NCBI GenBank assembly: GCA_937881145.1
Contig: CALGFL010000097.1
Coordinates: 1-11,841, forward strand
Length of the DNA: 11,841 bases
From: an uncultured Bordetella sp.
GTDB taxonomy: Bacteria > Pseudomonadota > Gammaproteobacteria > Burkholderiales > Burkholderiaceae_B
Reading direction: 5' to 3'
The position numbers and the translations under genes were made by a program. Positions 1 to 6,165 of the stretch are shown in pieces. The notes below the pieces were generated by a model. The model was given only the letters and a program-made list of their open reading frames with translations. It did not search any database and was not told the DNA's origin. Position 1 is the first letter of the stretch. Every line of letters starts with the position of its first letter.

Positions 1-1353
1 GATGAGAGTCGAAATGCGGAACAAACCGACAACGGCCAGCCTTGCAAGCGAGACGACGTTGATAATTTCTGCCGCGTCGCGGCCAAAGATGGTCGCGCCG
101 AGGATCTGGTCCGTGCCCTCTCTGACGTGGATCTTGACGAACCCGTCCTCGGCCCCGTCGGTGATCGATCGGTCGACATTGTGCATTGGCACGGTAAAGG
201 TCTTGACCGGGAGGTTACGCTCGCGCGCCTCTTTTACGTAAAGACCAACGTGCGCGACCTGCGGATCGGTGTGGGTGCACCAGGGCACCGTCAGCGCGCT
301 TAGCCGCCGGCGCCCGAAAAGCAGGGCGTTGTGAACCACGATCCGGGCAGACGCTTCGGCCGTGTTCGTGAACCGGAACTTGAGGCATACGTCTCCGGCA
401 GCGTACACATGTGAATTGCTGGTACGCAGAAAGTCGTCCACGCCTATTCCGGCGATTGCGTCGTATTCGATGCCAGCCGCGCCAAGGCACAGGCCGTCCA
501 CGGCCGGCAGGCGGCCGATGCCGGTCAGGATCTGCTCCACCACGGTCGTCGCGGTGTTGCCTTCGTTCAGCAGATCCACGTGCTTGCGGCCGTCCTGCAC
601 GCGTACGCGGGTCGGCTGACTGTTCAGGTGAATTTCCACGCCGTCCCGTGCGAGTGCGTCCGAGACCATTTGGGCGGCGTCGCGCTCTTCGGATGGCAGA
701 AAGAGCGGTTCCCGGTGCGAGATCAATGTCCGGGTTCCGAAGCGGGCGAAGGCTTGCGCCAGCTCGCATCCCAGCGGTCCGCCGCCGACCACGAGCAGGC
801 TGGTCGGCAACGCCTCCAGGTCGAAGACCGTTTCGTTGTTGAGAAAGCCGGCTTCATCCAGTCCGTCGATGTTCGGCAGCAGCGCGCGCGAACCCGTGGC
901 GATCAGGGCCTTGCTAAAGCGCAGCTCGATGCCGTCGACATCGATCGCGTCCGGGCCGATGAAGTGCGCGTGGCCAAAGTACAGATCGATACCCGCGGCG
1001 GTCAGCCTTTCGGGCGAGTCGACGCGGACGAGCCGTTCGCGTATGCGTTGCACGCGCGCCATCGCGGCGCGAAAATCGACGGTGATTTCGGAGGGGCCGC
1101 GCGCACCATAGCGTTCCGCCTCGCGCATCATGGCGTAGGCTTGCGCGGTGCGGATGAGCGTCTTGGACGGTACGCAGCCGTTGTTGGCGCTGATGCCGCC
1201 GATAAGATGGGCTTCGACCAATGCCACGCGCGCGCCCATTGCCGCAGCGGTGCGTGCCGCCATCAAGCCGGCTGGGCCGCCGCCAATCACCAGGAAGCGG
1301 TATCGCGCGGGCGGGCGCGGATTGCGCCAGTTCGGCGGCCGGGCATTGATCAT
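1..1353 (-). CDS. FAD-dependent pyridine nucleotide-disulfide oxidoreductase (mercuric reductase/dihydrolipoyl dehydrogenase family), 3' end outside window
   Basis: Partial gene: 451 codons are visible and the C-terminus lies beyond the left edge. Family members are cytoplasmic flavoenzymes that pass electrons from NAD(P)H through FAD to a CxxxxC disulfide. Visible motifs are the FAD-binding VIGGGPAG (about 22-29), the second Rossmann motif VVGGGPLGCE (188-197), ATGS (152-155), YAAGDV (317-322) and the dimerisation-domain stretch WCTHTDPQVAHVGL (358-371). The redox motif reads GGISANNGC (52-60) followed by VPSK. In the family it is normally GG-x-C-L-N-x-G-C, so Ser55 replaces the first Cys and only Cys60 remains. 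The downstream HPYPT segment with the catalytic His would begin just past the edge. The ATG at 1353 overlaps the stop of the upstream gene (ATGA), implying translational coupling. Whether it reduces Hg(II), a disulfide or anything else cannot be told; the missing Cys argues against classical mercuric reductase or lipoamide dehydrogenase chemistry. The family call is secure and the substrate is unknown. Confidence 0.9.
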   Translation of the reverse strand, partial: MINARPPNWRNPRPPARYRFLVIGGGPAGLMAARTAAAMGARVALVEAHLIGGISANNGCVPSKTLIRTAQAYAMMREAERYGARGPSEITVDFRAAMARVQRIRERLVRVDSPERLTAAGIDLYFGHAHFIGPDAIDVDGIELRFSKALIATGSRALLPNIDGLDEAGFLNNETVFDLEALPTSLLVVGGGPLGCELAQAFARFGTRTLISHREPLFLPSEERDAAQMVSDALARDGVEIHLNSQPTRVRVQDGRKHVDLLNEGNTATTVVEQILTGIGRLPAVDGLCLGAAGIEYDAIAGIGVDDFLRTSNSHVYAAGDVCLKFRFTNTAEASARIVVHNALLFGRRRLSALTVPWCTHTDPQVAHVGLYVKEARERNLPVKTFTVPMHNVDRSITDGAEDGFVKIHVREGTDQILGATIFGRDAAEIINVVSLARLAVVGLFRISTLI

Positions 1354-2669
1354 GACACCCGCGCCGCTGCCAGCCAGCCGCCGCGAAAACCCGCGCGGCG
1401 CAAACCGGCCCGCACGTAAGGGACGCTTCGCAACAGCCGCCAGATCATCCCCGAGCGCAGATTCTCTATCATCAAAACGATCATGCCCTGATCAAGCCCG
1501 AATTCGAAATCGGAGACCCAGCCGCCGTACGGCGACGTGCGCACCGTTGCATTTGAGCCGCTCGCCCGGATGCGGGCGTTTGGGCATTGCATCTGCTTGC
1601 GCACCGCGTCAAGCACGATGTCCGGCGCGAACACGATGCAAGACAGCAATGCAGCCGGCGACAGGGTTCCGTCGTCCGGCCCCCAGGGCACGCCACGGGC
1701 GCTATAGCCGTAGAAGGCCTGGCGCCGTCCGCAGACTGTTTGCGGCGGGGAGCTTGGCCCGTCGCCCGCGGAAAGACCCCAATGGTCTTCGTCGAAGCCG
1801 TTGAAATTATGCGGGTTGCGGATGGCATATTCGCGTTGCACCAAGATTGCCCGGCGGCTGTTTTCAAAATAGTCGCAACGCTTCTCGCGCATGAATCGGT
1901 CCCGGATGCCCCGCAGATCGATCCAGGTTTGCGAGAACTGATGGATGAACAAGGGGCCGGCGTACAAGTAGTCGATGCCATACAGGTTTTCCCACTGATA
2001 GGTGATGGTCCATGCGTCGAAACTGTTATCGGTCAGGGCATGCGTGGGCGATCCAAGTCCCAGGACGTAGAGAAGGATGGCTTCGCTGTAACCCTGCCAG
2101 CCATAGTGCAGAAATCCACTCTCGGGCCGCCAACCCTGCGCGACCGCGGCGCCGTCCGGTTGAGTCCAGCGCCAGTCGACGCGGCGGTACAGGGCGTCGG
2201 CAAGCGCGCGCAGCTCGGTTTCGTCTTTATCCGGCCTGGTGAAATACGCCGCCGCGGTCAGCATTCCGGCGACAAGCAATGCGCTGTCGATCAGCGACAA
2301 TTCCGAACGCCAGGCTCGCAGTCCGCTGTCCATGTGCAGGAAGTGAAAGTACAAACCATGGCAGCCCGTCGAGTCGGGTGTTCCGCTTTGGTCGCTATGC
2401 ATGAAAAAGCGCAGTGCCGCCAGGCTGCGCTGGACCGCCTGCCCGCGCGGCATCCAGCCGCGCTCAACCCCGACGGTATAGGCCGACAGGGCAAAACCCA
2501 CCACGGCAATGCTGGAGTGCGAATCGGGGCGCGAGGTGTCCGCCACCAGTCCCCGGCCGGGTTCGGCGTGGGCGACGAAGTAGTCAAAAGCCGCGCGCTG
2601 CAGCGCGTCGAGCATGGCCTCATCTCCCGCTTCCAATCCGCGCGTGCTCGGTCTTGACCCGGTGTTCAT
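1350..2669 (-). CDS. Glucoamylase-like family protein (PF10091-type)
   Basis: 439 aa, recognised from the pattern of the glycoamylase-like domain (PF10091), also found at the end of cyclic beta-1,2-glucan synthetases and in stand-alone proteins. Conserved-looking stretches in order: FDYFVAHAEPGRGLVADTS (28-46), SSIAVVGFALSAY (52-64) and VERGW (68-72), GLYFHFLHMDSG (105-116), ELSLIDSALLVAGML (123-137), GYSEAILLYVLGLGSPTH (193-210), GPLFIHQFSQTWIDLRGIRD (238-257), a WGLSAGDGP segment (297-305), and GLDQGMIVLMIENLRSG (391-407). The fold is an (alpha/alpha) barrel. Enzymatic activity of stand-alone members is mostly unproven, so action on glucans is inference. No signal peptide is seen, so it appears cytoplasmic, although some relatives are exported. 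The ATG at 2669 is preferred over an in-frame TTG at 2741 because the TTG has no good ribosome site and would overlap the upstream gene by 32 nt. The stop overlaps the next start (ATGA). It sits 40 nt after the stress-protein gene, so the three are probably cotranscribed. Confidence 0.88.
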   Translation of the reverse strand: MNTGSRPSTRGLEAGDEAMLDALQRAAFDYFVAHAEPGRGLVADTSRPDSHSSIAVVGFALSAYTVGVERGWMPRGQAVQRSLAALRFFMHSDQSGTPDSTGCHGLYFHFLHMDSGLRAWRSELSLIDSALLVAGMLTAAAYFTRPDKDETELRALADALYRRVDWRWTQPDGAAVAQGWRPESGFLHYGWQGYSEAILLYVLGLGSPTHALTDNSFDAWTITYQWENLYGIDYLYAGPLFIHQFSQTWIDLRGIRDRFMREKRCDYFENSRRAILVQREYAIRNPHNFNGFDEDHWGLSAGDGPSSPPQTVCGRRQAFYGYSARGVPWGPDDGTLSPAALLSCIVFAPDIVLDAVRKQMQCPNARIRASGSNATVRTSPYGGWVSDFEFGLDQGMIVLMIENLRSGMIWRLLRSVPYVRAGLRRAGFRGGWLAAARVS

Positions 2670-2709
2670 GGATTGTTCCGGTGCTGGAAAGTCGCGATGT
2701 CCCGGGGAC

Positions 2710-3270
2710 TCAGACCCCGGCGCAAATGGCCTGCCCGGCAAGGCTGGTTTGCATCAAGTTCTCGTGCGTTTCCAGCACGCAGGGATTGAGCGTGCCGAGC
2801 AGGGCCCTTGCCCTCGGGATTTCTTCCGATGTGCCCCGCCCCATCACGAGGAACCCGTCGGACTTGATCGCTGTTTCGTACTTGATGGCACTGTCTTTGG
2901 GAATGCCCAGGCCGACAATCGAGGCGCCGATCGCGGTTACGCCGTCTACTGCAACCGCGCTCCTGATCGTCGACACCATAATCATCGCGAGGTACCCCAG
3001 AACTACGACCGGGCCCAAGACCGGGATCGTTATGAATATGTCACCCAGGAACAGCCCCCAAACCTCTCCCCAGAACGCGCCGTACTTGCCCCTGAGTTTC
3101 ATGCGGTCGGCGGCATTGAAGATGTCGGCGATTGCTTCGTCGTTCTGGTGGCTCTTGCCGACCAGGCTGAACTTGTTCATCTCGAACCCGTCGTCGATCA
3201 GCCTGTGCAGGGCCGCTTCCACCAAGCGATGGTCGCTGAAGACGGCGACGACGACGTCATGATTGGTCAT
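2710..3270 (-). CDS. General stress protein, YflT-like domain with hydrophobic central region
   Basis: 186 aa. The N-terminal part (about 5-60: VVVAVFSDHRLVEAALHRL, then FSLVGKS and FNAADRMKLRGKYGAFWG) resembles the YflT/general-stress-protein-17M domain (PF11181). This is followed by hydrophobic segments (about 71-101 and 105-123) rich in Gly and Val that may insert into the membrane, and a C-terminal part with IPKDSAIKYETAIKSDGFLVM (123-143) typical of the bacterial family. Its biochemical role is unknown; family members are often induced by heat, salt or oxidative stress, but nothing here shows that for this gene. An ATG at 3312 is also in frame, adding 14 residues. The ATG at 3270 is chosen because GGAG lies 5 nt upstream of it, whereas the upstream ATG has no such site. 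It is the first gene of the probable leftward operon with the glucoamylase-like protein and the flavoenzyme. Confidence 0.82.
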   Translation of the reverse strand: MTNHDVVVAVFSDHRLVEAALHRLIDDGFEMNKFSLVGKSHQNDEAIADIFNAADRMKLRGKYGAFWGEVWGLFLGDIFITIPVLGPVVVLGYLAMIMVSTIRSAVAVDGVTAIGASIVGLGIPKDSAIKYETAIKSDGFLVMGRGTSEEIPRARALLGTLNPCVLETHENLMQTSLAGQAICAGV

Positions 3271-3279
3271 TTCTACTCC
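3268..3279 (-). promoter_or_regulatory. Ribosome binding site deciding the start of the stress-protein gene
   Basis: Read on the minus strand the sequence is TGGAGTAGAAATG. GGAG sits 5 nt before the ATG at 3270, a good Shine-Dalgarno match. No comparable motif precedes the alternative in-frame ATG at 3312, so this site settles the start. Confidence 0.65.
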
Positions 3280-3581
3280 AGGCGGACTGCTGGCTGAGGG
3301 ATTTGAGTCCATTCATGCGGCGATTGGGTAAATCCCGCCGTTGCAGTTTGAGCGGCGCTGCTTCCTGACGTCTGTACGGTATCTGACAAGCCGGAATCCC
3401 GCCTATGCGCCTATACTTTCAGGGCTGCCTGATCGACAACCGCATCCCTCTGCGCAGGCCGTCTTGCAGCGCATTCTTTCCGGCGGTGAAATCGAAGACC
3501 TGGCTCACAATGCCATCGTGCGCGTGCGGCTGAGTTCGGACGGCATCGGCCGGTCGTTGCATAAAAAGGAAAGAGTGAGAC
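3271..3581. promoter_or_regulatory. 311-bp divergent intergenic region between the stress-protein operon and the first SDR
   Basis: This should contain promoters for both directions. On the plus strand a -10-like TATACT lies at 3412-3417. The best -35-like hexamer near it (CTGACA, 3383-3388) is 23 bp away, too far for a standard sigma-70 promoter, so no promoter is assigned with confidence. AAGGA at 3566-3570, 11 nt before the SDR start, is a plausible ribosome site. The segment from about 3450 to 3580 reads without a stop in one plus frame with GC-rich third positions (for example AQAVLQRILSGGEIEDL). It has no convincing start, no family resemblance and no stop before it enters the SDR gene in another frame, so it is not called as a gene. 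No RNA gene or clear terminator was seen. Confidence 0.4.
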
Positions 3582-4379
3582 ATGAGCTTACGCATGAAAG
3601 ACAAGATCGTGCTCGTGACCGGCGCCGGATCTTCCGGTCCCGGCTGGGGCAACGGCAAGGCCGCCGCGGTGCTGTACGCGCGCGAGGGCGCGCGGGTGTT
3701 CGCGGTCGACTATCGGCTCGAGGCGGCGCAGGAGACACAGGGCATCATCGAGTCCGAGGGCGGGCAATGCATCGCGTTCCAGGCCGATGTGTCCCAGGCC
3801 AGCGACGTCGAGCGCATGGCGCAAGCCTGCGCCGGGCATTACGGCGGCATCGATGTGCTGCACAACAATGTCGGCATCGTCGAAACAGGCGGTCCGGTCG
3901 AGACCTCGGAAGAGAGCTGGAACCGTGTTGTCGCCGTGAACCAGACCAGCGTGTTCCTGACCTGCAAGTACGTCATTCCCTATATGCTCCAGCGCAAGAA
4001 GGGCGCCATCGTCAACATCGGGTCGGTGGCCGGCATACGGTGGGTGGGCTTTCCCTATCTGGCTTACAGCGCGACCAAGGCGGCCCTGATCTCCATGACA
4101 TCCAATATCGCCCTGCAATATGCGGGCGACGGCATACGCGCCAATTGCGTGGTGCCCGGAATGCTGAACACGCCGCTGATACGCGAGCCGCTCAAGGAGG
4201 CTTATGGCGGGGACGCGGATTCCATGATTTCCCAGCGCGACAAGATATCGCCGACGGGCGCGATGGGCGATGCCTGGGACACGGCTTTTGCGGCGCTGTT
4301 CCTCGCAAGCGACGAGGCGCGCTATGTGAACGGTTCGACTTTGGTCGTGGACGGCGGCCTGTCGGCGCGCTGCGTCTGA
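3582..4379 (+). CDS. SDR family NAD(P)-dependent oxidoreductase
   Basis: 265 aa, full length for a classical short-chain dehydrogenase/reductase. The cofactor loop is TGAGSSGPGWGNG (13-25), an extended form of the usual TGxxxGxG. Asp43 at the end of the second beta strand suggests NAD(H) preference. The structural NNAG motif appears as NNVG (95-98). The catalytic tetrad is present: Asn120, Ser148 (in IGSV), Tyr162 and Lys166 (YSATK). The C-terminus has the usual YVNGSTLVVDGG stretch. The substrate cannot be read from sequence; the family oxidises or reduces alcohols, ketones or sugars in the cytoplasm. ATG 3582 is preceded by AAGGAAAGAG about 6-11 nt upstream; a second ATG at 3594 would also keep the domain whole. 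It is apparently monocistronic: divergent from the stress operon and convergent with the thioredoxin gene 43 nt downstream. Confidence 0.93.
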   Translation: MSLRMKDKIVLVTGAGSSGPGWGNGKAAAVLYAREGARVFAVDYRLEAAQETQGIIESEGGQCIAFQADVSQASDVERMAQACAGHYGGIDVLHNNVGIVETGGPVETSEESWNRVVAVNQTSVFLTCKYVIPYMLQRKKGAIVNIGSVAGIRWVGFPYLAYSATKAALISMTSNIALQYAGDGIRANCVVPGMLNTPLIREPLKEAYGGDADSMISQRDKISPTGAMGDAWDTAFAALFLASDEARYVNGSTLVVDGGLSARCV

Positions 4380-4403
4380 GCGGCCATTATCGGCTCATAG
4401 CGG

Positions 4404-4418
4404 CAGGCTCCGTGCCTG
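4404..4418. terminator. Weak stem-loop between convergent genes
   Basis: CAGGC and GCCTG form a 5-bp stem around the 5-nt loop TCCGT in the 43-bp gap between the SDR and the thioredoxin gene. The stem can extend outward only past a G-G mismatch. There is no T run on either side, so intrinsic terminator function is uncertain; position is the main argument. Confidence 0.25.
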
Positions 4419-4422
4419 GCGG

Positions 4423-5001
4423 CTAGAGCAGCGCCGTCACGGCATCGACGATGGCCGGCCTGGTCCAGTCCATGCCGCCCAGGTGCCACAGGCGTATCGC
4501 GCCTTTGCGGTCCAGCACGAAATTGGCTGGCATGCCCACCACATGCCAGCCGCGCATGGCCGTGCCGTTGCGGTCGTGCAGGACCAGCCCGGCGATGGGC
4601 AGCCTGGTCAGAAATGCGTCGATTCTTTCCGGCGCTTCGGCGTCGTTGACGGCGACCAGCCGCAAACCCTTCTCGCGATAACGGTCGGCCAGGGCCGACA
4701 TGATGGGGATCTCCTGCCGGCAGGGGGCGCACCAGGTGGCCCAGAAGGTCACGATCGTCACGCTTGACCGCAACTCGTCCAGGCCGTGCAGACGGCCTTG
4801 CATGTCGGGCAGGTCGAGCGCGGGCGGGGGGCCGCCTTTCCACATTGCCCAATCCGGTCCGGTGGCGGCCTTGAGCGCGGCTTCTTCGGCGGATACGGCG
4901 GCCGCGTTCTGCGCGGGCGCCGCGGCGCGGGCGGCGTGCAGGACGGGCACGGCCGCGCCGGCCAGGCCTGCCTGCAACAAGCGGCGTCTGAATGCGTTCA
5001 C
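4423..5001 (-). CDS. TlpA/ResA-type thioredoxin-fold protein with Tat-like signal peptide
   Basis: 192 aa from a GTG start. The N-terminus FRRRLLQAGLAGAAVPVLHA (4-23) has consecutive Arg residues then a hydrophobic core ending in an Ala-rich cleavage region around 24-28, so it looks like a twin-arginine signal, though Sec export is possible. The mature part is a thioredoxin fold: FWATWCAPC (86-94) with the redox pair Cys91/Cys94, and a cis-Pro loop in GMPANF. Such proteins work outside the cytoplasmic membrane reducing disulfides, for example in cytochrome c maturation or to keep partner cysteines reduced. An in-frame ATG at 5067 would add 22 residues, overlap the upstream gene and bury the signal peptide, so GTG 5001 is preferred although its ribosome site is weak. 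It begins 16 nt after the transglutaminase-like gene, so the two are probably one operon; that gene's catalytic Cys is a plausible client, which is inference. Confidence 0.87.
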   Translation of the reverse strand: MNAFRRRLLQAGLAGAAVPVLHAARAAAPAQNAAAVSAEEAALKAATGPDWAMWKGGPPPALDLPDMQGRLHGLDELRSSVTIVTFWATWCAPCRQEIPIMSALADRYREKGLRLVAVNDAEAPERIDAFLTRLPIAGLVLHDRNGTAMRGWHVVGMPANFVLDRKGAIRLWHLGGMDWTRPAIVDAVTALL

Positions 5002-5017
5002 GGGATCGACGCCTGAA

Positions 5018-6127
5018 TTACGCGGAGATCTGGCGCGCGTGGATGCGATAGCGGAAGTCGTCGGCATCCAGGCTGTCCATGCGGCCCGCGCGAGTTTCCC
5101 CGTTGGGGTACATCAGGAAGGGGATGGCGGGCAGCAGCGAACCGGGCAGCGAAACATCGTGGCCGTGGTTGTAGGCCACCCAGTTCATTTCCCAGGAACC
5201 GAACAGCATGACGCGCGCGGCCTGCACCTGAGGATTGTCCATGGGCAGGTTGCGCGGGGGTTCTTCGAGCATGACCTTGCGCACGTCGGCCGGATCGACC
5301 GGCACCCAGCCGTAGCCTTCGGCGTAGAACTCGGCGCGGCAGTGCTGCGCGTGCGTCACGTCGCCCGATTTGCCCAGACTCTTGTAGCCCAGCTGGGAAT
5401 CGGCCACGCGGATGCCGTAGGCATCGCGGGCCGGCACGCCCGCGGCGCGCGACAAAGCGACGAAGACCGCGCTGATGTCGGCGCACTTGCCGCCCATATT
5501 GTGGGTGACGAGCATGTAGCGCACGTCGCCCAGGCCGCAGCCGGGGGTGTCCGCGACGCGGTGGGTGTTGTCCACCACCCATTCGTAGATGGCGCGCGCC
5601 TTGGCGACGTTGCCGCGCAGGCCGTGCGTGATCTGGTCGGCGGTGGATTTGACGATGCCGTCGGTGGGCAGCAGGGCGGTGGGCTGCAGATAGCGGTGCA
5701 GTGTCTGGCGGCTTTCGCGCGGCGCGCGCCGATTGGGCGGCAGGCTCAGGTCGACGCGGCGGTTGCGGGTCTGGAAGCGGCTGGTGACGGTCACGCTGCG
5801 CTGCGCATCGGCGGTGCCGTCGGGCCATTGCGCGACTACCGTCTGCACATCGTAGCCGGGCACCCGGACCAGTGCCGCCGTGCCCTGGCCCTGGACCTGC
5901 CAGGAGGTCTGCGCGTTGCGCTGGTAGTCGGTGTTTTGCGCGAACGGCACGGGCACCCAGACGCGGGCCTGCTTGCCCGGGTCGCGCACCTGGATTTCGG
6001 TAACGAGTTCGAAGGTGCGCCAGCCAGATTCCATCTGGGCGGCTTGGGGGCCTCGAGCAAAGCTCAGGCCGCTCGCCGACAGGGCGCCGGCGGCGGAAGA
6101 CAGGCGAAGAAAGTCACGACGGTTCAT
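5018..6127 (-). CDS. Transglutaminase-like domain protein with Tat signal peptide
   Basis: 369 aa. The N-terminus MNRRDFLRLSSAAGALSASG is a textbook twin-arginine signal (RRDFL), with likely cleavage near 24-25. The transglutaminase-like core (PF01841 type) spans about 170-285: KARAIYEWVVDNTHR (176-190), the nucleophile Cys215 in MGGKCADIS, His262 in AQHCRAEFY, and Asp278 in GYGWVPVDPAD. All three catalytic residues are present, so a Cys peptidase or transferase activity is possible. The region 35-150 is probably a beta-rich N-terminal domain. Bacterial members of this group are usually of unknown function and are more often hydrolases than cross-linkers. A longer ATG at 6175 would overlap selD and hide the RR motif, so ATG 6127 is used; no strong ribosome site is seen. 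It is followed after 16 nt by a Tat-like thioredoxin gene and is divergent from selD across 38 bp. Confidence 0.9.
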   Translation of the reverse strand: MNRRDFLRLSSAAGALSASGLSFARGPQAAQMESGWRTFELVTEIQVRDPGKQARVWVPVPFAQNTDYQRNAQTSWQVQGQGTAALVRVPGYDVQTVVAQWPDGTADAQRSVTVTSRFQTRNRRVDLSLPPNRRAPRESRQTLHRYLQPTALLPTDGIVKSTADQITHGLRGNVAKARAIYEWVVDNTHRVADTPGCGLGDVRYMLVTHNMGGKCADISAVFVALSRAAGVPARDAYGIRVADSQLGYKSLGKSGDVTHAQHCRAEFYAEGYGWVPVDPADVRKVMLEEPPRNLPMDNPQVQAARVMLFGSWEMNWVAYNHGHDVSLPGSLLPAIPFLMYPNGETRAGRMDSLDADDFRYRIHARQISA

Positions 6128-6165
6128 AAGTATTATTCTAATCGACGCCAATTCAAGGTACTTCC
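6128..6165. promoter_or_regulatory. 38-bp AT-rich divergent spacer between the transglutaminase gene and selD
   Basis: The short spacer contains TATTATTCTAAT (6131-6142), conspicuously AT-rich against the surroundings and offering -10-like hexamers on both strands. On the minus strand TTGAAT precedes TAATAC by 15 nt, which would start transcription very close to the ATG at 6127. For selD any -35 would lie inside the transglutaminase gene. AAGG at 6155-6158, 7 nt before the selD ATG, is its probable ribosome site. Exact promoters cannot be fixed from sequence. Confidence 0.4.

Noticed and set aside
1..60. Possible frameshift near the visible end of the flavoenzyme (SLARLAVVGLFR looked odd)
   Set aside because: The following ISTLI matches the family's segment just before HPYPT in the same frame, so the frame is most likely intact and only locally divergent.
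2670..2741. TTG start extending the glucoamylase-like protein by 24 residues
   Set aside because: No good ribosome site, overlap with the upstream gene, and the added Pro-rich segment is unlike the family; ATG 2669 is preferred.
3341..4426. 361-codon plus-strand frame spanning the first SDR
   Set aside because: Over most of its length it is an Arg-rich out-of-frame reading of the SDR gene; only its first part looks coding and is reported separately as a weak finding.
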